This document shows positions 23,986-37,231 of a stretch of 64,000 nt of DNA, one piece after another. This DNA comes from Trochalopteron elliotii. Lineage: Eukaryota; Chordata; Aves; Passeriformes; Leiothrichidae. The first letter of the stretch is position 1. Each line of letters opens with the position of its first letter. Below the pieces are notes generated by a model, which saw only the letters and a program-made list of their open reading frames with translations, was not told the DNA's origin and did not search any database. The stretch lies in contig JANPWX010000644.1 of NCBI GenBank assembly GCA_024734555.1, positions 393,255 to 457,254 of the forward strand, read 5' to 3'. Both the position numbers and the translations under genes were made by a program.

Positions 23986-25555
23986 TCCAACTTTTGCTGA
24001 AATCCAAGTTAGACTTTTCTTTAAAAAATAGTTACACTTTTTTTCCCTGTGCATGTGCATATCTTAGAAGTCAGTCAGAATATAGTAATTCTATTTCACA
24101 GAATAAATGTTGTGGCTAAAACACAGTCCTGTTTTTAAAAATCTGATAAAATTGAGTGGCATTTCCTGTTTGAAAAAGGGGAGCAAGCGAACCTTTCAGG
24201 AGCATGCAATGCCAGAAACACACAAGTGGTGCAACTGCTTTCATAGCACAGTGGTCTGAGCTGTAGGGTATGGGGTAACCTTTGTTTGTGGCTCAGAATG
24301 TAAGAAAAAGTATTCCCTGCACTCAATGCCCATTTGTATTGTCTTACCTATTTTACCAGACAGTAGGAATGCAACATCAGAGTAGGTCCTTATTGACATA
24401 TCTAAATAAAGTTATAATACGTACTGCAAAGCTGTGAGGAAATTCCTTCCCTAGCCACACTTTTATGTCTGTGGGATTGCTAGATTATGGCAGCAGACAA
24501 GTGGGCTACAAACTCTAAACAAAGCTGACAATCTGAATATGACAAGTCTTTAAGGGGTCAAATATGGTTATCATAATTTGGACTTCTGCATATACATAGC
24601 CACAGAAAGTTTTGATGTTTAGGCCAAGATAGAGGTTCTTGCATTGCACTCTGTAAATAAGAAACTGTAATGATCAGTTAATTGCAACCACTGCCTGCCA
24701 AGAAAGCCCTCATTATGCCGGAAGATGTCCGGCCTCTCTCCTTATTTACAGCCATTGGCAAATAGAGGTCATTTACAGGTACATTTGCTCAGAAGATTTA
24801 TTTGAGCCAGCTGTAGATAAAACCACAAATTGATAAAGTTCATGTAGCAGCTTTCATAAATGGATTTCATACATTTTCTTTACTTTTTAACTGTGGAATC
24901 TTAGAGACTTATTTGGATCATGTTGCAGTAAATTTATGTATTCATCTGCAACATCATATGTTTAAAATAAATCAATTTTGTAAATACACACCTGAAATCT
25001 TTTAGAATAACTCTACAAAAACTTTGGAATTGTGTTCATGTTGCTAAAGCTGGTAATCAACACTGGATCTCAATGGCTATACCTATATAAACCCCCGCTT
25101 CAGGAGGATGCTGAGATTAGTGCACTTCTTCTGGGTTTTCTGATTAATCTATGACTTGGCCTGGACTCCAGGAATAGGATTCATATGAAAAAATATAGTG
25201 TCTAGCATAAGTAGACCTGAGCATGTGAGGTAAATGTATAGGTTTTCTGCACAGTCATGGAGATAAATAGGTCTTTTAGATTATAAATCATCTCCATCTA
25301 AAGTAGAAATCTAAAACAGGTGAGATGAACTGCAACCAAAAAGTGTTTCTTCCCACTTACCAACTGTTCAGAGAATCCAACTAACAGAAACATAGATATC
25401 AATATCATTAAAGTCCATCACATGAGATTAATCCCTTGCAATGACCTAAACCTGCTTGGATTCAAGCCCAAAAGGACGTCAGAATCATCCTGCTCGTGTA
25501 CAAAGTCCCAAGCCTGTTGCAATGCATGATTGAGGCTTTCGAAGTTTTATATATA
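23986..25555. other. Intergenic sequence, nothing recognised
   Basis: No gene or clear repeat. A CTATATAAACCCCCGC tract near 25086 resembles a TATA box followed by GC sequence, but nothing downstream supports a transcript. Confidence 0.4.
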
Positions 25556-26030
25556 TTTTATTTACTTTGTATTGGTATGTTCCTTCCAAAGTCCCTTCAC
25601 CCATTCCCAAACTCACATGGTATCTCCCAGAGGGGAGCCCCTTGTCAATCACCCTGGTAACTTGAGGGGAGATCATCTCCCATTCAACCAGGTGCTCAGA
25701 CACCCACCTTCCAATTGTTCTGTTAAGTACCCCGTCCCAGACCAGCCACCCCCCTTTTCACCCATTGGCCCAAATTCTCCTGTTGCCTCAGGCTATGTCC
25801 TTGGGTACAAAAAGGAGAAGGACAGGCCAGACCGTGTTTTTTGCACGTGGAGCTGCACCAGAATAAACATCTTCCAAACCCACAGCAGAAGCCCACTCTT
25901 CATTTCCAAGCCTTATCCACGCTCAGCCAGCCATCTGAGGGACCCACAAACTGTTTCGGTTGGTTTCGGGTTTACTGCTTAGCCGGTAAGCAGCCCCCAA
26001 GGAGAAACCACCGCCCAAGCCCATTAAAAT
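25556..26030 (+). repeat. Solo LTR related to the 10.85 kb LTR
   Basis: It shares CTTGTCAATCACC, TTTTGCACGTGG plus AGCT, AATAAA (25862-25867) and the following CCACTCTT-type U5 with the LTR at 10853, in the same order and orientation. The 150-residue frame 25530-25982 falls inside it and is not a gene. The ends are approximate: several TG and CA choices exist, and no duplication could be confirmed. Confidence 0.65.
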
Positions 26031-28653
26031 AATTGTCCCTGGAACATCCCTGACAACAAAGACTCCATTAACCTACTTTTTCACCTGCATGTGCAGTAAA
26101 TCTTGAGCAAGAACTGACCTTTTCCACGCATCCAGACCTCCTCAGTTCTAGTTTTCATGTGAAATATTTAAACTCTGTCCTAGGCATCTCTTATTTTGAA
26201 ATATCCAGTAGCCTGTGTTGGCAAACATCTGGAAATCTGTGAGGTCACCATGTGCTGCAACAAGGCAAATGAATTACCATAGAAATGACTATCAATTGCT
26301 TAAACCAGTAAAATTAGGACAGCAGTAAATGTAAAATAAAGCCATCTACCCTGTAGTATGACATACAGGAGATAAAAATACATATATCTGTACGAGCTAG
26401 TTTTTAGAATTCTTTTTTAAATGTTTGGTTTTTTTCAAATCTAAAGCATCCAAGTGTCCAGGCAACATATGTTATGCGCAAAAGTCTACGCAATATGATA
26501 AATGGTGTGTCTAAGTAAATGAATACACATTCTTATATAGGAATTAAATACAATCTAAAAAAAGAATAAGTGTGTAAGTTTATGAATAAGTGAAAGTACA
26601 CAAAGTTAGGCATGTGTAAACTTATCTTGTGTTATATGAATCATTCTTGACATATGACTGTAACGGCAGCCTTCGTTAGAAAGGGGAACAGCAAAAACTT
26701 CTAAGAAATGAAGTAGGAATGCTTCCTAACGTTCAGTGGTTTGGCATTCTTTGTTTAAGAAGGTGAAGAAGTCATAAACAGAGCCTGCATGCATTTCATG
26801 AGGCACTTCAGAAACTAAAATTTTATGTGTGAGGCTATGTCACCTGGAAAAGAGGATATCTATGTGGAAGGCAAGAAAATACTAGACACACTTCTTGTTA
26901 TTAGTTTTGGGCTGTACTTTATAAATGTTCATCTTTCAAAGGCTGAAATTTCAGAGAAACATGTAATACTTAATACCTGAATGTTTTCTTTCTATGCTAA
27001 AATGTAGATACACCCTACAGAAAGGGGTTTTAGGATTTTGGGCAAGAAGTGTGTATGCATGTGTGTTGGTGAGTTGTAAACTTGTACATTTTCTGGAATC
27101 AAAAATAATTTATCAATCCACTGATCCTCTGTCTTATTTTTCCTGAAAATCATTCATTGACATTCTGATAAGGGCCCACAGTCATCTGAAGACCTACAGC
27201 AAAGACCACCATGGGCTGTGGTGGAGACAGAAGAGGTAAATCCATGTGCATATACACCCTTACAGTGATTACATTCGACCTCCAAGGGCAGACTCAGCAA
27301 GGTCTTCACATGTCCTAGGAGGAATGGACTGTTATTTGTAATCACCTTGCTCATCTCAAACTATCTTCCCTTGGGTTGAGGGGTTTTATAGCTACTAATC
27401 TCTCATCTCTCCCAACTAGATCATCCCTTTCCATCTCACCAGCTCTGCTTTGGCAACAAACTGTCTGGCCAAATGAGTGCTCTTTTTCATGCTGAAAACT
27501 GGAAATTCATAGCAATTTATCTCTGTGTAGCATCCAATGCACAGCAACATAATTGTCTGATGTTTTGAATTATTAGAAGGGACTATGTCCTACCAAGTTT
27601 CACTTGAGCTTAGTAGCTGATAGCTACTGCATGGAGCTGAAATGACAGCTGTAAATGTTCTGGCTGATACCACATCTTCCTTGCTCTACTCTGCCACCTC
27701 TTCTTCCTACAGAATAAGAGAATGGAGGGAAAAGGAGCACAAACTAAAAGAATGAGGTTGTGCAGTGGCTATATTTTGCTGGGCAGAGCACAGCACAGAA
27801 TTGTTGGGTTATTGGGTGTTTTCCTTAGCAAACTCAGACTCAAGATTTCTGCACTAATATCATAGTTCCAGTTTTCACTCAGAGAAGCTTGCAAGCTCTC
27901 ACAGCTGCACACAAAGAAAGTGAAAAAAATTCCTAAAATGGAGAATACGTGAAGGAACAGGAAAAAAATTGTTTTACCACTTCTAAGTCAATATGCTGGC
28001 ATTTTGCTTCTGGCCAAAGCTTTTGCACTTGGAGACATCACATACAGCTGGTCAAAAATCCAGCAACATAGTGCAATTTTATGACAAACATAGGCCTCAT
28101 AGAAACATTTATGTTTCAAAAGACTTTCACAAAGTAGGGAGCAGCACTTCCACTGGTGTCCTGCTGCCTCATCTCTCCCTGTGAGCTCTGCTCACTGAGG
28201 CTTCTGCCCCCAGACTATCTCTTCCCTTCCACTAGGACTGCCTCAGGACCATACTGCCCCAAATTAAAGCATCGGGACCAAACTGCCCTGAATTAAAGTA
28301 GGACTTTTAAGATGCCTTAGTAAAAACTCCAGCAGTTCTGGACAAGCTGGAACCTTGGTCCCTGCTGTGCCCCGCTATGCAGAGTTTTATCAAACCTCTG
28401 CTGATCAAGCAGTGATCAACTGCTCCTGTGTGCCAGAGATTCTCTGGGCTGAAATACCTACCCACAATCTGATGGCTGCTAGAAGCAGCCACTGATTGGC
28501 CCAGACCTCCAACTGCACGACATTCACGACATTTGAGGAATCTCACTTCCACTTCACTTACTTGCAGAGAACCCTGCGTGTCCAGGTTAGCCATTTTTAG
28601 GCCGAGGTAGCTTGAAGCACTGGAATATTCACAGAACCACAACCTACGTGGAG
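26031..28653. other. Intergenic sequence with a short tandem duplication
   Basis: No gene recognised. Near 28246-28300 a unit of about 28 bases (GGACCATACTGCCCCAAATT...) is repeated once with changes (GGACCAAACTGCCCTGAATT...). Confidence 0.4.
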
Positions 28654-28786
<133 letters not shown>

Positions 28787-31700
28787 TGTTACACTCTCAC
28801 ACTGTCAGCTATTTAATGAGGCATGATGCTACTTCCCTTCTCATATGTGTTTGCTCAAATATTTTGAGGCAAGCTCTGGTCTGGGGTATCTTAATTTGCT
28901 TGTCTCTAGTTCCAGAAATGTAGATGATCCAGATCCTACCATTAATAGACACAAATGTTTAACCCAACACAGACTGGCTGTGTGAGGAAGGGCTCTCATC
29001 TCACAGTCCTCAGTGCTACCATGTCCTTTTTTAAAGAGACCATACTAGTACATGCAGCTCTAACTTTTCTCAGTGCAAGATTTTGTTGCTCTCTTTTGAA
29101 CAAGACAGACATATTTCTTCATCCCTCCCTCCAACAGAGAAGAAATCTGTCGAGGCTGTGACTCAAAATAAAAGTAATGGTCCCACTGAAGACCACTGCC
29201 TCTCCTTTGAAGGCCATGTTAGATGTAATGTAATAACATGATTTTTAGGTACATAATTACTAGTTGGATTCCGAAGACAACCTGATGCTGGTACCACATG
29301 CTGTTATACCTTCAAGGCTTTATTATTCTAGTTCTGCCACTGCCACTTAGAGAAGGCTGTGATTAGGAGCCCTAGAGCTCCTCACAGCACTGAAACACCC
29401 TGTCATCCCTGCAGACATGAGCTTCCAGGGTGCCAAACTGGAAAAGGTAGATCCCATTTTTCCTTTCTTCTAAAAAGCTAAATAGAAGTGTAGTTATAGT
29501 GATATTGGTTATAGTGACATTTTCCCTACCCAAAGAATTTCAGCTCCCAGCTATGACTTAAAGTGTGACACTCTCCTGCCTAAAAATCTTTCTCAGAGGT
29601 GTGTTACCTCTGAAACCAGCCCTCTCCACTTGTTTATGTGTTGTTTTTGTTTTACTTATCTATTCACCCATTTCTTAAATGCAGAGTGCTTGTATCTAAT
29701 GAAAATTTTAAATTATTGTGATTCAGCAAATGAGTTTTTAAATTATTTGTTGTTGCTCTTACTAATGCTACTGTTGCTTTATTAATAAACCCTAATGATG
29801 TTTATTAATACAATTTACTAACTTTTAAAGAGAAAATGCAATTGTGGAACAATTTATAAAGTTATTCAGTATTCCTAGGAACACACAAGAGCATAGAATA
29901 CATCTAAAGATATAATTTTTCATACAACATCCCTCACTCTCTCTGACACAAAAATACTTACTACCATATTACCAGGCAATCTTTTTTCTTTCATTAATCT
30001 CATGTCTTTGCAATACCAACCAATGTTGTCATTAAGGATATCCTGGGAAGGAAATATTCAACATTGAGGAAAAAGCCCAAAATCCCATGTACTTTATGGA
30101 AAGAAAGATCATTGATTGAAGACTGACTTCTTCAGAAATTTTTGAACTTGTGTGGAGCTTGTAAAAGTTCCCCACCCACATTATTCTCTTTGAAGACCTC
30201 ACAGAGCTGCTCCTTTCGTTTCTTGGCATAAAACTGTCAGCTGAGTGTTTCATGGTGTGATACAGCTCTCTATCTTACAGGAAATTGACCTAAGTCATTT
30301 TCCTGTGAGTATAAAAGAAGCAGATAAACTCCATTAACCCTTTCAGTACACATATTTACACACTTGTATCCTTGCATGTCTTAGAACAAAGAAAAACAGT
30401 CTCAGTGGGAAACAGCAGTGGCTGTGGGGAAGGTTTTTTTCTTTATGAACTTTTTGTTCTACTCATTCAGTAATTTATTTATCCACAGAAGATACTTGTG
30501 GGTGTTTTCATGTTCTTTACAACACTGCTTTTTCTAACAGCTACAAAATATTTTTCTCATACAAAACTTTAGTATACTCTCTCAGCCTACAAAATTAACA
30601 TCTGTTTTTCTTCTTGATTTAGCAGCCTAGTATGTTGTTGAAATAGAGCTGTGCCATGAGCTCAGACCCAGCTCTAAACTATCAACGCATGGTAGATATT
30701 TCTGATTTAGGTCCTGCTGAAGTCTTTTGCTGGATGGTTAGAGATGGGCAAACTGCAAGAGATTAGGAGCTGTGAATAAAACAATGCAAATTCATAATCT
30801 TTATGTAAAATTTCCTAGACATCTAGACAAAGAGAAAATCTGGAGCTGTAAGGATATCTTGCACTGTGGAATTCCTAATGATTCTTAATGTTCTGCAAAT
30901 AATGGCTTATCAAAATAGACACTCACTTAGAAGTATCCTAATATTCCACATGGATAAAATTTGTGATAGAAATGGGAGAAGACAGGGCAGATGTCCTTAG
31001 CTTACACCATAGTAAGAGGTGAGCAGAGATCATAAACTCAAGATTCAAGCCCCAAAATATGTATCATTAACTTCATCTATGAATGTTTTGTGTACTACCA
31101 TGAGTTTTGCATTCTTTTCCAAGAAATCCTTTATCTGTGCTATATTCTACCTGAACTCTGCCATTGGAACCACTGGGTAACACTAAGTTGGAAGGAAATT
31201 CAATTACAAGACCAACCTTATCTTGCTGCATCTGACCATTTGGCAAAGTGAGTAAACACAACCACCAAAGAGAGCACAAATGCAGCTCAGGAAGGAACAG
31301 CATGCGAATCATCTTCAAAGGCAAAATAGGTCATATTTCAGGGAAAGGATTTTTGACCTTCCAGTAGCACTCAGAAAAAGCCCCTGCAGATATCCCCTAA
31401 AATATTGCTAACTCTTCTCTTGTGAGGAAACAAGAGGCTTGCCATTCTTTTGCTTTGTACTCAGTCTTACATTCTCATAACATCTGAACTGCTGTTCTAC
31501 TTCCCACTCTTTTGTTGAGGATATGTCACCATGTACTTTTGGAAAATAATAATATTTCAGTAAGTTCAAACAGTTAATGATTATTTTTGAAGCCAGGTGA
31601 CTCTTCATCCAGTTTCCCATATAAAACTACTTATTTGGGGAAAGGTGGGAACAAGAGAATTCACCATTTCTTCCACAGCATTACCTGGCTGATGCAAAAC

Positions 31701-34700
31701 CCCCCACAATTACAACCCTCAGAAAGACAATAAAACTTCTGAAAAAATAAATTCCAGACTTGCAGTTTTCTTCAGCATAAGTGATCAATAATCTATAGAA
31801 ATATTCCTCTGATTCCCAAAACTTTAATTCTGACTTTTCAGAAGGAAGTGAGAACTGAAGGATTTGATACCTGGTCTGCCTTTGGGGACATTTACAAGTG
31901 ACCTACACATTTTCCTGGGTAACTCGTATAAAAATCATACAACTACTGTTCTGATTAACTCAGGTTACTTATTCTCAAATGCCACACAAGGAAGGCACAC
32001 AGTAGTAAATGGCCTACAGCTAGAAGGAGGTCTCACAACAGTGAAAGCAGTCTGAGTCTTCTGTTTACCCCTTCTCTGTGAAAATACAAGTGCAACAGTT
32101 GGGCTGGGATGAGAGAAAAAATTCTCTTTTAGTTTTGGGTTGAAGCTTAGCTGTGATCCCAACTAAGACATCTACAGGATGTTTTAGCTTACTGAGGGAC
32201 CTAAGGGGTTTGTGAAAGTCATTTCTCCAAGATGGAGTCATGTTGTCCCATACCTACCAAGACCAAAGGTGTAGAAACATAAAACTTCCCTGCTTAAGGT
32301 CACATACGTACTTTTGTGGCCCCAGCTTGGACTAAACACATTTTTGGGGTGATTAACTTCCTCAGTCATATTTTCAATGCCTAATGCAAATGTAGACTAT
32401 ATTATAAAGCTGAACAGGAAAGCTTCAGTAAGTTCTTCATGAGGAGACAAGTGGAAATTCAACTTTTCTGAACTCTGCTACAAAAGAATCTTTTGCTATT
32501 TCAATGTTCAGACAGCACTTTCCTCTCCTTGCTCCTTTTTCCTCCTGCCAAGTCCAGGAGGGATTTCGCTTCTCCCTGTCCTGTATTGTCCCTTCCTTCC
32601 TAGAAAAAAAACATGGAAAAAGCATGCATGATAAACATAATGAAAAATAAAGGACTGCGTCACAGTCTGCTGGAAATTACTGGAAGTGTGTAGTTCTCCC
32701 TTATGAATGAAAGGCTGTAATAAAGAAAACATCTAGAAACTATGCAAGCTCCAGCTGTAAATTGAGGACTCTCTTAGGAAAAATGGCATTAGGATATAAA
32801 CGCAAAATTGCACAGAGTATTTAGGCATTACAAAACATCTTTTTAATTATACCTGAATTCTATTCAGTCACATTTAGACTTTCTCAGGATGCATTAAAAT
32901 GTATTTTATGAGCACAGCCCATTCTGCCATGTAAAATTAATCTCAAAGACAATTCACATTGACATCCATTCCCTTCTTGTATTAAAAACTGCTTACTAAT
33001 TCCAGTTTTCATTGCTTTCTAGGTCTGAGTTTTTCCTTTAAAGACGTAGAGGGAACCTGTTTTCCTTAGGATGCAGCATTTCAAGCAGTTTTCTTCATCA
33101 CTGCTGTCTCATTCCAGGGCTTGACTGTGGGGACTCTGAAGTTCATGTTCAAATTCTGGTGTCCAGTTTTTTTTTTTTCACTGGAACACCCTCCAAGCTG
33201 CACTCCACCATCTGCACAACCTACTTATTGTTCTGGTATGTCCTCCTGGATTTCTCACTGTCCATTTTGATATGAGTGGAGGAGGACCACAAAGTTTTCC
33301 TTAGCCTGCACACCTCCTGGGACACTGGCTCTAGCTCTAGGTCCTCAGAAAAAACAGTTCTTCAAAGTAGAACTGCAGAATGGTTCTGCAGAACATCTTG
33401 TTTTTGTGGCAGGTTTAGAAAGCAGCATTTCCACTGCAAGGACAAGAAGACGGACAAGAAAGGGAGGGCACTGTTCATCAGTTTCAAAACTGCGCCAAAA
33501 AAGGAAGATAGATCTGAGCAATCACATTCTGTCTCCTCTTTGGCTCATCAGTAAGATCTCACTATCACAGTAATAGGCACTTAAAGAGTAACTTGGACAG
33601 AATTTTGGTGTCCACAAGAAAGACATGTTTACTGTGAAAGCAACTCAGTTTTCTTTAAGACCTAGGATTGCACAACTAGAAGTGCCAAAAACTATGGCAA
33701 AGGAATAGACGAGAATGAGGAGAGAGCATTTTAAAAAGCTTCAAACATCCATCTCAAATGATGTTTTAGACTATGCAGTGTGACAAGAACTGATTAAACT
33801 GTATAGAATAATTTTGGCTAACTGAAATGGTAACTTTTAAGGAACTTTTGTTGAAAAATATCTTACTTTATAAATGTCAAAATTTCCATTAAAGTATTAA
33901 AAGGGCACTGAAAATAAAAATTTACAGGCAGCTTTTATTGCAAAGACAAGTTTTAGCAATTTTGGAATTTTCAATGGAAAAAGCCTCATTAAGGAATAAA
34001 ACTTACTCAAAAAGGAGAAGATGAGTTGGGACAGTCTGAAAAAAATTGCAGCTAATTAAAAGAGAAGTTGTTACATCTAGATTTTTACTACCTTTTCCAG
34101 TGACCCATATTTTAAAGCTCTGCAGTTACTCATGCAGAAACTCTATTTGAAAATGGTACTTCTGCCATTAAGCAACTTTAATTAAACCTAGCATTTCTAC
34201 CTCCTCCATTGTCTATTTTCTAATATACCCCAAATGGTGATTTGCTCCTGTCTCTGGTAAGTTATTTTGAGCCATAACCACTATCTCAAGTGAAGTTAGT
34301 GCTGAGTGTTATGGGTCTGACCAGTGTCATACTCAGCTCAAACTCACCTTGAATCCCATAAGTTTTTGATTGGAGTCTATTCTCTGTATAAATATATTGC
34401 TCGTGGAAGACAGGAAACCTGAGCATCTTTGCCTTGTCATCCAGAAGATTTATGTTTCTATGTAAGCTGGACAACTACAAAGACTCCAGGGTTTTTTTAG
34501 ATTCTTGCAAGGCTATATGGCTTTGGGCCTCAGACTAGCCACTGGAATCATATGAACACACCTGAAAATACAAAAGGTGTTTATCCTCTCCCTGGAAATT
34601 ATACAGTGCCATACTCAAGTGCAGAACCATGTTGCTGAAAGGTGCAAAATAGAGTTTAGGGAGTAAAACCCAGAGGAGCAGGAAGAGGGCTTGGGAGAGC

Positions 34701-36870
34701 CTCAGTGGCACCCTAGACCACAGGAATGCCACCAGACCACCTCACAGCATCTGTGGTCTGGGCATTTGGAGCTGCTTTTCTGTCTGCCTTCAAATAAATG
34801 CATGTACAGAACCCTAAACAGTCTAACTCTAACTAGGCATCAATGCCTAGTTGACAGTTATCCTGCTAAATTACCTGTTCATATTGCTCTTTGCAACATA
34901 AGGATTTTATATGTTGTTTAACCAAAAATTCTCTATCAATCAATGTATCAAATGGTGTTTTCATGCATTTAAAATAATTTCTTACAAACCTGGTCATTTT
35001 GTGAGTGGCAAAATGAACAAAATCTTATTGCCTATAGATTTGTAAAATTGTGATATTTAATGAGTTGACCTCCAATTACCATCCTTGCCACAAATGAGAA
35101 TTTTAATAAGGTCTTTTCTAATCTGCACATTTGTTTTCACAGAAATTATAGGAGCTTCATATCTTTGAGATACCCCTTCATCATCAAATGTGTTCAAATT
35201 AATCCGTTATTTCAATTTATTAGAGAGGAGACCAAGAGATATGCACACAGACATACACAATAATTCCCTATGTCTCATCTCCTTAGGAATATAGATTTTC
35301 AATTTATATTGAAATCAAATATGCAAGTTAAGAAAAAAATTTGAGGTAAAAATTAAGAAATTGTCTTGTAATATGATCAGGTTGGAGACAATCTCAGTGT
35401 CTAATCTCACATTTCCTTCCCATAAAATCTGGCCCTAAGTTTTGGCCCTACATCAAGTACCATCACATAGGAGAAGATCATTGGGGAAGCAGACCAAGTA
35501 GCTCAGGATTTTTTCTTTTTCCTCAGTAAGTGCCCAAGAGAAATCCAGTCTTGTTTCAAGCCACAGGTGCAGGAAGAACACAGAGAGGTGTCTGTCATAG
35601 CCTCCCCACCTACCTAGAGGCATGAGCACTAGAGCTCAGTCCAGCTGACTACCCTCCTCTCCTCCAGCAGTGTGGGCAGCAGGAGTGTTCCCAGAGCAGG
35701 GGACCTTGGAGACAAAATTGTTTGTGTTTCCAAGAGCTGTTTTGTCTGGGATATGTCAGGGAATCATCACTGCTCCAGCCACAGCTTGAAACTCATCTCT
35801 ATAACCATGGAAGCCAAATCCTATCCAATTGTTAATGAGCAATGAGGGTCTGATGGAACCATGGAAGTGCAGACTTAAGGACAAACACCAGAAACTTACG
35901 TGGGTTTACTGGGAAAAATTGAGGCATATGTAATTACACACCTAAAACAAAGAGAACAACAGTATGTTTAAGATGGAATTTGACCTAGCTTTTTCCTTAT
36001 ATTTCAGTGGTTGTCAAACAGAACTATTGTATTTCAGCCACCTTAGTGAGTTCTGAATGAAAATATTTTTTAAAACATCATAGAGTTTCCAAAGCTCAAG
36101 ACAAAAAGACCCTGTATTCACAGTGAAAATGTATTACTTTTGAAAAGATACAACCCTCAGTGTCTGAGAAAAATCAGGCAGTAGATGTCACCATTTTTGC
36201 AGTTGGAAATAAAAATAAATTGGACTTTTCAGGAAATATGTTCAGAACCTAAGAACTATATAATACTGTACCTCCTATCCATTTAGACCAACCTGTCTTT
36301 CCAGTTCTCTGCAGTGGTCTTTCAGTGGTGTTAAAAAAATGCTATACAATTTTAGTAATAGGCTTCCACAACCCACTGGTTTACAGTCTTCCACATACAC
36401 CCTATTTTCACTAGAGTATGTCCCTGGTTTTAGAGGTTTTGCAGCTCTTTCAGCTATAGCTGTCCAGTGCCTCTGAACATTTCCTGAGGTTTGTTTTTCT
36501 CTGCCTACATCTGCCAAGGTTAATTGTAACACAAAAAGTCCATGCAGGACAGCCCTAGATGTAAAAATAATACAGAGAAAAGTAAGAAACACCTCACCAC
36601 AGTGAACTCCCTCTTCAGTCAGAAGATACTGAACTCTCTCTCCCCCACAACATACCCACAACCCGTTTAAGTGTACCAGCACTACTAAACAATCAGTTGT
36701 GTTTATTATTATTATTATTACTCAATTCAAAGGCTGATGTCAAGATGTCTGAGGGAAGGAAAGTACTTGGTCCATTTTAAAAAAATCCTCAATTTGATTG
36801 GAGTTTTCTGTTTTCCTTGGGGTTTCTCTACTTTTTTTTTCTTCTTCTTCTTTTTTTAAGCTCTGTTCTA
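28787..36870. other. Intergenic desert upstream of MIR155HG
   Basis: No protein gene, structural RNA or clear repeat was recognised in these 8 kb. It forms the upstream flank of the miR-155 host gene, so any conserved enhancer would be expected here, but none can be defined without alignment. An ATT run lies at 36703-36720. Confidence 0.4.
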
Positions 36871-36884
36871 AGAAAAGGAAAGTG

Positions 36885-36944
36885 GGGGATTTACTAAAAG
36901 CAAGGCAAGTCGGTTAGTTATGAGTCACTTTCATGACTTATAAA
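36885..36944 (+). promoter_or_regulatory. MIR155HG: MIR155HG core promoter: kB-like site, AP-1 site, TATA box
   Basis: In 60 bases there are a kB-like GGGGATTTAC (36885-36894, one base from consensus at its 3' end), a perfect AP-1 site TGAGTCA (36921-36927) followed by a second half-like TGACTTA (36934-36940), and TATAAA (36939-36944). This arrangement points to a start of transcription near 36970. AP-1 and NF-kB control of BIC/miR-155 is established in mammalian lymphoid and myeloid cells. Its presence at the expected distance from an intact miR-155 hairpin supports assignment as the host-gene promoter. Confidence 0.75.
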
Positions 36945-36969
36945 GGGTCTCAAGTTTTTTCGAGCAGGC

Positions 36970-37231
36970 TTTCTTCACCTAACCCATGCTGAAGGGATAT
37001 CAGGAGACCAGCCAAACCAACACATCACTGTGGCAACTGCTCCTGCCTCATTTTTCAATTGCCTTCTTTCTCTGTCTCTCTCTTTTGCTCTCTCTCTCTC
37101 TAAAAAAAAAAAAAAAAAAGCTAAGCTGAGTGATCATGGTTAACCTGTGAGATGGAACAAAGGAAGTCTGAGGCCTTCTTGCAGCATTGGTTTTGCTTGT
37201 ATCTCTGTGTAAAGACACTGCCTCATAGCAG
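36970..37231 (+). ncRNA. MIR155HG: MIR155HG exon 1 (inferred)
   Basis: The proposed start lies about 26-30 bases after the TATA box. The exon contains a pyrimidine-rich CT tract followed by A18 (37102-37119) and ends in ATAGCAG just before the consensus donor GTAGGT at 37232. The A18 tract is an internal oligo(dT) priming site, which could mislead 3'-end sequencing. Confidence 0.6.

Noticed and set aside
25530..25982. 150-residue open frame, plus strand
   Set aside because: It lies almost wholly inside a solo LTR; Pro/Ser-rich content reflects LTR base composition.
28307..28642. 111-residue open frame, minus strand
   Set aside because: No motif, next to a microsatellite, no splice or promoter support.
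36275..36682. 135-residue open frame, minus strand, about 200 bases upstream of the MIR155HG promoter
   Set aside because: Longest frame in the desert, and a divergent transcript is conceivable, but it has no recognisable domain, Kozak or splice support, and the length is within chance for this size of window.
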